This document shows positions 53,454 through 61,432 of a stretch of 64,000 nucleotides of DNA, one piece after another (the stretch's first letter is position 1; each line of letters starts with the position of its first letter). The stretch comes from JANQIO01 sp043585095 (GTDB lineage Bacteria; Pseudomonadota; Gammaproteobacteria; Pseudomonadales; Halieaceae), in assembly GCA_043585095.1 (NCBI GenBank), contig CP121321.1, positions 248,001 through 312,000 of the forward strand, written 5' to 3'. The notes under the pieces are model-generated. The model was not told where the DNA came from. It ran no database searches and worked only from the letters and a program-made list of their open reading frames with translations. The position numbers and the translations under genes are program-made.

Positions 53454-54693
53454 CGGTCGTCAGCCAGGTAGTCTCGCTGCGCTGCTGCAGCACGGCTCGA
53501 CCGCGATAGAAGACCCAGGATCTCAATGGGCGTTCGGTGAACGCCTGCAACACGCTACCGCAGTCATAGAGACTGAAGTTGGCCAATGCGCCAACCTTAA
53601 GCCCATAGTCGTCAGCGATACCCAGTGCCGCCGCTGCATTACTAGTGGTCATAGCAAGTGCTCTATCGAGTTCGCCGCCGCCAAAATGTGCTGCATTCAA
53701 CAGCAGCGCAGCGTTCGCGAGCGGATCGTAGTCGCCCATTGGGTGGAAAGGGTCCTGCACATTGTCAGAGCCCACGCACACGTTGACGCCAGCCGCCTGT
53801 AAGTCATTCACGGGGGCAATGCCCCTTGGCGTGGGCTTTTGATTGCGTCCCATCAGAAACAGGTTGCAGGCGGGTAAAGCCACCACGTCAATGCCGGCCC
53901 TGGCCACCTGCTCAATGTTTTGGCGCCGGGTGTCCTCCGCCACAAAGCTCAGCGAGCAACAGTGGCTTGCCGAGACCCGACCCTGCCAATGTCGACGCAG
54001 CACTTCCGCTGCCAGATAGGCTAAACAGGGGCTATCTGGATTTTCATTCTCGTCGATATGTAAATCGATACTGCAGCCAGTGGTCTCAGCTAACGCGAAG
54101 CAGGCATCGATACCTGCCTGCGGATTGCTGGTCAATGCCGGGGCGCCGCCGATGGCGTCTGCACCTAAAGCGAGGGCCTGCTCGGATAAGGCGTAGCCTT
54201 GCTCTGTTCCTGGATCGGAAAGGGCGGTCAATCGAAGATCGATGTGTCTTGCGCGAGAGCGCTGTAAATCCAGCAGTGCCCGGAGGTTGTCCAGATCCGC
54301 CGGCGTGCCAATGTCGACATGCGTTCGCAAGCTGCTGACGCCGCAGCTTACCGCGCGATCGATTGCATGGGTCGCGCGCCCAAGCATCTCGTCAATACTG
54401 CGCTGTGCCTTGTGCGCTGCCATGGCATCGATAGCATCTCGCAATGCGCCCTGGTCCGAAGCGGGCCCGGAAGGCAGCGCCCCCACGCTGTAGGTCTTGT
54501 CGATGTGGACATGTGGCTCGATAAGTCCAGGCAGCATCAGCTTGCCTTCTGCGGCTAGCTCATTGTTACAGGTGAGCTCGGCGCTCTTCTCGCCGGCGCT
54601 GATGTAAGCGATGCGTTCGTCGAGAATGCCGACCGTCAGGGTTTGGCCGTCAACGGCTGAGCGTGCGCCCGTAATCAGGGTGTCAACGTGCAT
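53443..54693 (-). CDS. Cytosine deaminase-like amidohydrolase
   Basis: A 416-residue amidohydrolase. LPGLIEPHVHIDKTYS gives the first ligands, SLRTHVDIG and IDLHIDENENP the central metal-binding and catalytic parts, RVSASHCCSLSFV the conserved Ser-His-x-x-x-Leu, and VCVGSDNVQDPFHPMGDYDP the Asp-containing segment. This is the CodA/cytosine deaminase branch, whose members also deaminate isoguanine, creatinine, or hydrolyse other N-heterocycles. Overlapping neighbours are the flavin oxidase (6 nt upstream) and the small membrane protein (11-nt overlap). The substrate is unknown. Confidence 0.88.
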   Translation of the reverse strand: MHVDTLITGARSAVDGQTLTVGILDERIAYISAGEKSAELTCNNELAAEGKLMLPGLIEPHVHIDKTYSVGALPSGPASDQGALRDAIDAMAAHKAQRSIDEMLGRATHAIDRAVSCGVSSLRTHVDIGTPADLDNLRALLDLQRSRARHIDLRLTALSDPGTEQGYALSEQALALGADAIGGAPALTSNPQAGIDACFALAETTGCSIDLHIDENENPDSPCLAYLAAEVLRRHWQGRVSASHCCSLSFVAEDTRRQNIEQVARAGIDVVALPACNLFLMGRNQKPTPRGIAPVNDLQAAGVNVCVGSDNVQDPFHPMGDYDPLANAALLLNAAHFGGGELDRALAMTTSNAAAALGIADDYGLKVGALANFSLYDCGSVLQAFTERPLRSWVFYRGRAVLQQRSETTWLTTDDS

Positions 54694-54699
54694 GTTTGT

Positions 54700-56070
54700 T
54701 TATTCCAATGAGCGCAGGTGTCCCGGGTTGAGTAGGTGCTCTGGATCCCATCGATCCTTGGCGGCCAGGAAGTTGTCACCGTACCAGCGTGTGTCGTCGT
54801 CGAGGAAGTGAGTGTGAGGATTGGAAATTTGCATACCGATCTGTTCAGAAAAGTCGATGATGCCCCACAGATCGTCTTTGCCCTTGTACTGGACAACGCT
54901 TAAGCCCCCGGCGCGTATTTCCCCGGCGGTCGAATCGTAAATGAATTCGACGTGACCCTGCACCTGGTCACCGTAGCGCGCCTTGCGCTCGCGCAGCTGT
55001 TCGACGAAGCGCGCCGTTTCGTAGCCTTCTTGCAAATAGGTTAGCTCCGGGTCGGCCTTCATGGCCCACTGCGTTGTATGGTTCCAGGTAAAGTCGTAAA
55101 TCTGGAACCCTTTGCGAGGCGAAGGTTCAGGATCTGGTGCTATGTGCAGGGTGCGTTCACCCGTGGCTTTGCCGCGGCCGGCCATGTAGTCCGCCATATC
55201 GTCGGGTTCGAGAGCTGTCATCAAGAAGACCAGAGCCTTGCCCTCCGGGCAGGCATCGCGTCGCACCAGCGGCACAAAATAGCTGGGCACGGGCCATTCA
55301 AAGGCCGTTACCAAGCGCTTTTGGAGCTCGCGGTCGGTGGCGACCGCGTAGCCACTCTCCAGGGCATCGTCGAATGTATCGTAGGCGTACACGTACTGGT
55401 GCCATTGAACTTTTGGCGCCAGCGAAAAGCTGACCTCCGTAACGAATGCCGTGAGCCCGCAGTTGTGCAGCACGTCAGCCATTGCGTCGGGCTCGGTCAA
55501 TTCGATGCGACGCGGGTTGGCTTCGTTGGTCAGAATGCTGACCTGGCGAATGTTGCCAGTGTCTCTCAGCATGCCCCATTGCACTGAGCCAATACCGCCG
55601 CTGCCGCCAGCAATGAAGCCTGCTGCGCTCGATGTGGCGATGGTGCTGGGGAACATGCGCAACTCGGCGTTGTGCGCAGCGGCTTCTTGCTCAATAGTCC
55701 ACAGCCGCGTGCCGGCTTCGACGTGAGCGTGCTCACTATCCAGCGCGATGATTTCGTCCATGCGACGGGTGTTGATCATCAAGCCGCCATGCAGTGGAAC
55801 GCCTTGTCCGTAGTTACCCGTGCCGCCCCCGCGGGGCGTTACCGGTACGCCAGCTGCGACGGAAAGCTTGATCAGCTCGACCAGCTCAGCCTGCGTTTTG
55901 GGATAGGCAATTGCCTCAGCGGTACGGCCATCCAGTTGGGGTTTCAGCACCGGCGAGAAGTGGTAGCAGTCCCGCGAACCTGAGATAAGTGTTTTTTCGT
56001 CAACGGAGAGGTTGTCTGAGCCGACCACTGCGCTACAGGCAGTGAGGAAATCGCTGGTACATGCTGTCAT
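54700..56070 (-). CDS. FAD-linked oxidase (VAO/PCMH-type FAD-binding)
   Basis: A 456-residue flavoprotein. AEAIAYPKTQAELVELIKLS and VPVTPRGGGTGNYGQGVPLH, with the FAD pyrophosphate-binding Gly-rich stretch, and later ATSSAAGFIAGGSGGIGSVQW are typical of the FAD_binding_4/VAO superfamily, such as GlcD, aldehyde oxidase and lactate dehydrogenases. The C-terminal region (QGHVEFIYDSTAGEIRAGG) does not show the usual GlcD Cys. No covalent-FAD His was identified. First gene of the operon that includes a deaminase, AtzGE and MFS; it could be the ring-oxidising enzyme. Palindrome C lies 32 bp upstream. Confidence 0.85.
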   Translation of the reverse strand: MTACTSDFLTACSAVVGSDNLSVDEKTLISGSRDCYHFSPVLKPQLDGRTAEAIAYPKTQAELVELIKLSVAAGVPVTPRGGGTGNYGQGVPLHGGLMINTRRMDEIIALDSEHAHVEAGTRLWTIEQEAAAHNAELRMFPSTIATSSAAGFIAGGSGGIGSVQWGMLRDTGNIRQVSILTNEANPRRIELTEPDAMADVLHNCGLTAFVTEVSFSLAPKVQWHQYVYAYDTFDDALESGYAVATDRELQKRLVTAFEWPVPSYFVPLVRRDACPEGKALVFLMTALEPDDMADYMAGRGKATGERTLHIAPDPEPSPRKGFQIYDFTWNHTTQWAMKADPELTYLQEGYETARFVEQLRERKARYGDQVQGHVEFIYDSTAGEIRAGGLSVVQYKGKDDLWGIIDFSEQIGMQISNPHTHFLDDDTRWYGDNFLAAKDRWDPEHLLNPGHLRSLE

Positions 56071-56444
56071 CGTTGCAAATGCCTACTGTAAATTAAGAAT
56101 TCTGACGAGTTGGTCAGGCTTGGATATGAAAAGCATAAAAGCCCGTGCCGCGGCGCGCCCAATGGGCTGCAAGTTACGTGCCACACGTGAGCAGGCGCTA
56201 GCTTGCGAAATTGGGTTATCGCGCCTCAGCTTGCGCACTGCTTTGGTGCGGCTGTGCTGAATTCTGGACCGATAGTTCAGGAATTTCGGCAGCCGTTCAA
56301 GCAAGTGAGCAAAATGAGCAGTAAAAACGTGCAACCAAATCCTGACCAGTTAGTCGATTTTTACTGTTATACGACGACTTGCCAAGGTCAGAGCACTTTT
56401 GACGCAGCATTAGGCACCGAAATTGCATACTATCCTTCAGTTAA
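56071..56444. promoter_or_regulatory. Divergent control region with three CTGAC-N6-GTCAG-like palindromes
   Basis: The 374-bp gap between the two divergent operons has site C CTGACGAGTTGGTCAG (56102-56117), site D TGGACCGATAGTTCAG (56265-56280) and site E CTGACCAGTTAGTCGA (56342-56357). Site C is 32 bp before the flavin oxidase start and site E 88 bp before the DUF2165 start. Poly-A/T stretches such as GATTTTTACTGTTATACG near 56357 could serve as a promoter for the plus-strand operon. No gene is accepted in this gap. Confidence 0.6.
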
Positions 56445-56990
56445 GTGGAACGTATGGGGAACACCGTGCTGCTGTCTCAACCTGCTGGCCTGCGTATATT
56501 GAAGGCCTTACTTGTCGCTTTGGTGGCGCTGTTCGCGTTTCTCGTGGGCCTGAACAATATCACCGACTATCAATCCAATTTCCAGTTTGTTCAGCATGTG
56601 CTCAGTATGGATACCACCTTTGAGGGCAACAGACTTATGTGGCGCAGTATCGAAGCACCCTGGGTACATCATCTGGGTTATCTCGGCATCATTATCGCTG
56701 AACTGCTGACCGCTATTCTGTGTGCAGTCGGCGCCTGGCAGATGTTTCGTGCCCGCGAGGCAGGCTCCGGCAAATTCGCGCGCGGCGTATTACTGGCGAG
56801 TTGGGGCCTGACGGTGGGCGTGGTGTTGTGGTTTGGTGGTTTTATCACCGTCGGCGCGGAGTGGTTTTTGATGTGGCAGTCAAAGTCCTGGAACGGGCAG
56901 CAGGCTGCCTTTCGTTTTGTGGTGTGTTTGTTGGTCTGCCTGGTATTTATCAATCTGCCCGAGCCATCTGTGAGTGCAGGCGATGACTGA
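56445..56990 (+). CDS. DUF2165 small integral membrane protein
   Basis: A 181-residue membrane protein with about four helices: LRILKALLVALVALFAFLVG, WVHHLGYLGIIIAELLTAIL, GVLLASWGLTVGVVLWFGGF and FRFVVCLLVCLVFINLPEP. NNITDYQSNFQFVQHVLSMDT, an inter-helix loop, and FITVGAEWFLMWQS match the DUF2165 family. The start is GTG at 56445, with an ATG at 56454 also possible. It overlaps the 2-oxoglutarate oxygenase gene by 8 nt, so the two products are made together. The function of DUF2165 is not known to me; a transport or redox support role is a guess. Confidence 0.85.
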   Translation: MERMGNTVLLSQPAGLRILKALLVALVALFAFLVGLNNITDYQSNFQFVQHVLSMDTTFEGNRLMWRSIEAPWVHHLGYLGIIIAELLTAILCAVGAWQMFRAREAGSGKFARGVLLASWGLTVGVVLWFGGFITVGAEWFLMWQSKSWNGQQAAFRFVVCLLVCLVFINLPEPSVSAGDD

Positions 56991-57996
56991 GCGCGCTGGC
57001 TGGAAGCACGACGACGATGCGCTGACCGAGATACAGCGCGAGCGAACTATGGGCGGCGTTGGCAGTGAGTCTGCACTGCGAGATATACCCGTCATTGATA
57101 TGAGTATTGCTGATCGGGCGGCATTGGACGATGCGCTGTGGCGAGCGGCGACCGACAGCGGTTTTTTCCAGTTGGAAAATCACGGCTTCAGTCGTGAGGA
57201 AATGGATGCCGCCTTTGCGGCGTCGAGAGAGTTTTTTGCGCTGCCGGAATCGGTAAAGGCGCAGTATCCCCTGCGGGGTTCAAGCAACGCCGGCTGGGAG
57301 TCTATGGCTCAGGTGCGACCGTCCACGGGAACCGCGGATCAAAAGGAGTCCTATCAGATCACCCGCACGCGTATGGAGGGGCTTTGGCCCAGCGAGGACG
57401 AGTTGCCGGGCTTCGTCGATAGCATGCTGGGGTTTGAGCGAAAGGCCTGGGCGCTCGCCATGCGTGTGCTGTCGAGTTTTGCGCGCAAGCTTGGCTTTGC
57501 TGAAGACTTTTTTACGGAAGCTCATGACTATCTCGCTGACGACTATCAGTCGACGCTACGCCTTCTGCATTACTTTGCGATGGAGGCGTCAGGCGACAGT
57601 GATGAAAAGCTCTGGCGTGCCGGTGCCCACACTGATTTTGATTGTCTAACGCTGCTGTTTCAGCGGGACGGGCAGGGTGGTTTGCAGGTCTGCCCGGGCA
57701 ATGAAGCGGCTAGCGGCGCCTGGACACCCGTCACGCCGCTAGCGGACCGCATCACCTGCAACATCGGTGACATGTTGATGCGCTGGAGTGACGATCAGCT
57801 CCATTCAACCTTACACCGGGTGCGTGCCACCGATTCTGGCGATGAGCGCTATAGCATCGCCTTTTTTGCCCAGGCCAACAGTAGTCAGTGGATTCGCAGT
57901 CCTTTAGGCAAATATCCGGAGATCACCGCGGCGGATTATTTGCAGCAGCGGATTGCAGCCAATTTTGATGCACTTCAAGAACGGCAAGGCGGGTAG
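56983..57996 (+). CDS. Isopenicillin N synthase-like 2-oxoglutarate/Fe(II) oxygenase
   Basis: A 337-residue oxygenase from the ATG at 56983. DIPVIDMS, GFFQLENHGF and SREFFALP are the DIOX_N start, and AGAHTDFDCLTLLFQ (His216-x-Asp218), LHSTLHRV (His278) and RYSIAFF (Arg289-x-Ser291) form the Fe and 2-oxoglutarate or substrate site. Members hydroxylate, desaturate or ring-close small molecules. In a locus without xanthine dehydrogenase, this cytoplasmic enzyme is a candidate for purine or ring hydroxylation. That role is inferred from context only. It is 52 nt upstream of the deaminase gene in the same operon. Confidence 0.9.
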   Translation: MTERAGWKHDDDALTEIQRERTMGGVGSESALRDIPVIDMSIADRAALDDALWRAATDSGFFQLENHGFSREEMDAAFAASREFFALPESVKAQYPLRGSSNAGWESMAQVRPSTGTADQKESYQITRTRMEGLWPSEDELPGFVDSMLGFERKAWALAMRVLSSFARKLGFAEDFFTEAHDYLADDYQSTLRLLHYFAMEASGDSDEKLWRAGAHTDFDCLTLLFQRDGQGGLQVCPGNEAASGAWTPVTPLADRITCNIGDMLMRWSDDQLHSTLHRVRATDSGDERYSIAFFAQANSSQWIRSPLGKYPEITAADYLQQRIAANFDALQERQGG

Positions 57997-58048
57997 TGCG
58001 CGTCGCGGTGGGGGTAGGACGATACTAAGCGAAGAAGAGGATGGGCTG

Positions 58049-58561
58049 ATGAGCAGTGCGCTACCGCAGCCGCCGGGCAGCGATCCCAGCCCTGCCCAGA
58101 TCGAGCGCAATTTGCGCCTCGCTAACGAGGTCGCAAAACGCACAATGGGAGAAGGACGGCACCCCTTCGGTGCTATTTTGGTAGCTGCCGACCACACCAC
58201 GGTGGTAATGGAACAAGGCAACGTGGATACCGTCAATCATGCCGAGTCCACGCTGGCACGAAAGGCCGCTAAGGCTTTCGATGCTGACGCTCTGTGGGGC
58301 ATGACCTTATACACCACCGCCGAGCCCTGTGTGATGTGCGCCGGCACCCAGTACTGGGCCAACATTGGTCGCATGGTATACGGCATGTCTGAACGGCAAC
58401 TGTTAGATCTGACTGGCAACCACAGCGAAAACCCGACCTTGGATGTACCCAGTCGCTACGTATTCGCGAACGGTCAAAAAGGCATTCGAGTGTGGGGTCC
58501 GATTGACTCGGTGGTCGATGAAATCGCCGCGTTACACAAAGACTTCTGGCAAAGTCATTAA
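58049..58561 (+). CDS. Nucleoside/guanine deaminase-like CDA-fold deaminase
   Basis: A 170-residue zinc deaminase from the ATG at 58049, with AGAGGA about 8 nt upstream; an earlier in-frame start at 57953 lies inside the oxygenase gene. VNHAESTLAR has the His64-Ala-Glu66 motif, and TAEPCVMCAGTQYWA the Pro-Cys94-x-x-Cys97 that complete the zinc site. The wider family includes GuaD-type (GD-like) guanine deaminase, TadA and cytosine deaminases. It is a second, unrelated deaminase fold besides guaD, so the two probably act on different substrates. In an operon with the oxygenase and NCS2 permease. Confidence 0.9.
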   Translation: MSSALPQPPGSDPSPAQIERNLRLANEVAKRTMGEGRHPFGAILVAADHTTVVMEQGNVDTVNHAESTLARKAAKAFDADALWGMTLYTTAEPCVMCAGTQYWANIGRMVYGMSERQLLDLTGNHSENPTLDVPSRYVFANGQKGIRVWGPIDSVVDEIAALHKDFWQSH

Positions 58562-58624
58562 CAGCGGGCGCCAATTCGTCAATGATCGTTGCGCCCAGCC
58601 GATACTGGCTGTCGCTACGGACAC

Positions 58625-60049
58625 ATGGCAATGAACGGGGCGTCCGACACTCCTTCTATCGATAGCTCTGAGGATGCGCTGGACCTGGGGCTGACTCGAG
58701 TAGCCGAGCCCTTATTCGGCCTGGAGGATAAACCGCCCTTTGCGACAGCGCTGCTGGCGGCGTTGCAGCATCTGCTGGCGGTCTTCGGTGGCATCATCAC
58801 CGCGCCCCTCATCATCGCCGGTGGCATGGGGCTTGAGACAGGCATGAGCAATGCCGTGGTCACGTCGGCTTTGTTTATCTCCGGTGTCGCCACCGTCTTA
58901 CAGATATCTCGCCTCGGCCCGATGGGCTCGGGTTTGCTGGCCATACAGGGCACCAGCTTTACCTTTATCGGCGCCGTTCTGTTTGCCTTTCACGGTCTGC
59001 CCGATTCCTTGTCTGTAGAAGCCCGACTGGGAATGATCTTTGGCAGTGCGGCTGTCGCCTCTCTGGTAATGATGCCCCTGGCGTTCTCGCTGCGGCGGCT
59101 GCAGCGTTTGTTCTCCCCGGTGGTTACCGGCTCGACTGTCGTGCTGCTGGGTTTGAGTTTGGTTGCGGCCACGCTCGGCAACCTGCAAGTCGAGTGGCGG
59201 GTGGCGGAACAGGCCAATAGCGGTTGGCATGTTTTGCTGATAGCGGGATCGGTTTTTCTAAGCACCACAATCATGGCGCGAACGACCAACCCATGGATAC
59301 GCATGTGTAGCATTCTCGCCGGCCTGGCCGTGGGGTTCACCGTGTCACTGGCCCTGGGTGCCGTCAATTTTGGTCTGCTGTCTGAACTCGACCTGCTGTT
59401 TGTGCCCATGCCCCTGCGTTTCGGATTGGCCTTTGATTGGCAGGTTTTCTGGGTGCTGATGCCCATCTTTGTGGTGACCGCTGTTGAGTCAGTGGGTGAC
59501 TTAACGGCGACCCAGGCGCTCAGTAAATTGCCCACGCAGGGTCCGCAGTACTGGGCGCGCCTGCGGGGTGGTGTCGTCGGCGATGCGTTCAACTCGCTGC
59601 TTGCCGCACTGTTTTCGACTTTTCCCAACACGACCTTTAGCCAAAACAACGGGGTTATCCGCTTGACCGGAATTGCCAGCCGACACGTGGGCTATCTGGT
59701 TGCCATCATGCTCATCTTGTTGGGCTGCGTGCCTATTGTAGGGGGCTTCTTTCAGATACTGCCGGGCGCAGTGATTTACGGCGCAACCCTGCTCATGTTT
59801 GCTTTGGTGGTAGACGCTGGAGTCAACATTTTGCGCGACGGCTGTCGCGGCCAGCGCGACTGGCTGATTGTGTTTGTCGCCATTGTGGGTGCGGCGCTGC
59901 TTAGCCAGACTGCGGACACATTCAGTTTGCTGCCAACGCAGTTGCAAATGATTCTGCAGTTTCCTGTATCAACCGGTGCCTTCATTGCGATGACGCTGGA
60001 GTTGATCGTGCCTCGCGCTCAGCCGGCGGCGGTCTCGTCGGGCTTGTAA
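58625..60049 (+). CDS. NCS2-family nucleobase permease (xanthine/uracil type)
   Basis: A 474-residue permease from the ATG at 58625; an earlier start at 58589 has no support. LLAALQHLLAVFGGIITAPLIIAGGMG is the NCS2 helix 1 with QH, and VFWVLMPIFVVTAVESVGDLTATQ with FSTFPNTTFSQNNGVIRLTG are the signature segments with the Glu and Asn-x-Gly of the substrate site. It would import xanthine, urate or uracil with protons or sodium. Its last 31 nt overlap the convergent allantoinase gene. End of the plus-strand operon that starts at DUF2165. Confidence 0.93.
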   Translation: MAMNGASDTPSIDSSEDALDLGLTRVAEPLFGLEDKPPFATALLAALQHLLAVFGGIITAPLIIAGGMGLETGMSNAVVTSALFISGVATVLQISRLGPMGSGLLAIQGTSFTFIGAVLFAFHGLPDSLSVEARLGMIFGSAAVASLVMMPLAFSLRRLQRLFSPVVTGSTVVLLGLSLVAATLGNLQVEWRVAEQANSGWHVLLIAGSVFLSTTIMARTTNPWIRMCSILAGLAVGFTVSLALGAVNFGLLSELDLLFVPMPLRFGLAFDWQVFWVLMPIFVVTAVESVGDLTATQALSKLPTQGPQYWARLRGGVVGDAFNSLLAALFSTFPNTTFSQNNGVIRLTGIASRHVGYLVAIMLILLGCVPIVGGFFQILPGAVIYGATLLMFALVVDAGVNILRDGCRGQRDWLIVFVAIVGAALLSQTADTFSLLPTQLQMILQFPVSTGAFIAMTLELIVPRAQPAAVSSGL

Positions 60050-60954
60050 TTGGCATGCCAGTGCTGGGCGATATCGCTGCGACGGCAGATCCAAACGCCG
60101 TCATGGTTGGCGACATGATCCATAAAACGTTGCAAAGCCCGAAAACGCGCGGGTCGGCCAATGATGCGACAGTGCAGGCCAACGTTGAGGAGTTTGGGCT
60201 GGTCCTGGCCTTCTTCGTAGAGCACGTCAAAGGCATCACGCAGGTAGTGGAAAAAATCATCCCCCGTGTTGAATCCCTGTGCAGAACAGAATCGCATGTC
60301 ATTACTGTCCAGCGTGTAGGGAATGACCAGGTGAGGCCCTTGCTTGCCGGCAACCCAGTAGGGCAAGTCGTCCGCATAGGAGTCTGAGTCATATAAAAAG
60401 CCGCCTTCCTCTAGCAGCAGGCGGCGGGTGTTCGGGCTGTCGCGCCCGGTATACCAGCCTATGGGTGCGCTACCGGTAATGTCCTTGTGCAGACGTATAG
60501 CTTCGCGCATGTGCTCTCGCTCGGTATCCTCAGCGACATCCTGGTAGCTAATCCAGCGCAGACCGTGGCAGGCAATTTCCCAGTCTGCCTCTCGCATAGC
60601 GGCAACGGCCTCTGGATTTCTGGCCATGGCCATTGCAACGCCAAAAACCGTTACCGGCCAGCCGCGCTTGACGAACTCTCTTTGCAAGCGCCAAAAGCCG
60701 GCTCTGCTGCCGTACTCATACAGTGACTCCATGCTCATATGACGATCAGAGAAGCTGGCCGCATTGATGATCTCTGACAGAAAGACTTCTGACCCCGGGT
60801 CGCCGTGCAGAACGCTGTTTTCACCGCCTTCTTCATAGTTGATGACGAACTGCAGTGCGATGCGGGCTCCCCCCGGCAGGGTGAAGTGGGGGGGTGTTGA
60901 GCCGTAGCCCACCATGTCGCGAGGGTAGTCAGGCTTGTTGTTGGTTTCGGCCAT
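60019..60954 (-). CDS. puuE: Polysaccharide-deacetylase-fold allantoinase, PuuE-like
   Basis: A 311-residue member. YPRDMVGYGSTPPHFTLPGGARIALQFVINYEEGGENSV, MSMESLYEYGSRAGFWRL and WEIACHGLRWISYQD are near-standard for PuuE-type allantoinases, which hydrolyse allantoin to allantoate. The metal ligands are in the Asn-Tyr-Glu-Glu and Cys-His-Gly segments. PuuE is the best functional anchor for purine catabolism in this locus because it is specific for the ureide step; no separate urate oxidase is seen. It is convergent with NCS2 and has no operon partner. Confidence 0.92.
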   Translation of the reverse strand: MAETNNKPDYPRDMVGYGSTPPHFTLPGGARIALQFVINYEEGGENSVLHGDPGSEVFLSEIINAASFSDRHMSMESLYEYGSRAGFWRLQREFVKRGWPVTVFGVAMAMARNPEAVAAMREADWEIACHGLRWISYQDVAEDTEREHMREAIRLHKDITGSAPIGWYTGRDSPNTRRLLLEEGGFLYDSDSYADDLPYWVAGKQGPHLVIPYTLDSNDMRFCSAQGFNTGDDFFHYLRDAFDVLYEEGQDQPKLLNVGLHCRIIGRPARFRALQRFMDHVANHDGVWICRRSDIAQHWHANYKPDETAAG

Positions 60955-61432
60955 GGGTCAATACTGCCTTCAGCTGTTGGTTTCGAATGATTGGCGAATC
61001 CGCTGCCGCATCATTATGCGCTGTGAATAGGGATGCAACAGTCATTCCAGACTGACCTGCCCTGGTAGCCTACTTGCACAGTTGTGCATTGGTGCATCGG
61101 CGAGCGCGTGTGCTCGCTTATTGTGCGCAGCGCACCACGCTGGGTCGGATTGCTGACCAGTTGGACAGGTTTTCCGGCCGGGGGCTGGCGGCCAGTGGCC
61201 TTAAAGGGGGTTTTGCTCCCGGCGCAGGTGCCGATTAGTTTGCGTGGCACGATACTTGCTTTTACCTGAGTACGTAAAAGCAGGCGCTAAATACAGTGCA
61301 TGCACTGGCAATGGATGCCGCTTCAACACGCCTCTCGCGACGCTGCCTGCTGCACTCTGGCAGCGGCTGGGAAGGCAACTGACACAAAACAGATGGTTTC
61401 AAACCGTTTCAGGATTCGAGGATATAGGCACG
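60955..61432. other. Gap of about 480 bp between puuE and the DUF3450 gene
   Basis: No gene is accepted. Palindrome F CTGAC-CAGTTG-GACAG lies at 61153-61168, followed by TTTTCC. An open frame from 61244 that leads into the DUF3450 gene lacks similarity and starts too early. Confidence 0.55.
61153..61168. promoter_or_regulatory. Palindrome site F, CTGAC-N6-GTCAG family
   Basis: CTGACCAGTTGGACAG has the same half-sites and the same CAGTT spacer as site E (CTGACCAGTTAGTCGA) at 56342. It is 199 bp before the puuE start and 265 bp before the preferred DUF3450 start. It extends the motif to a fourth possible transcript of the locus. Confidence 0.5.

Noticed and set aside
61244..61432. Upstream extension of the DUF3450 reading frame from 61244
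   Set aside because: The segment does not resemble the family or a signal peptide; the ATG at 61433 gives a more usual protein.
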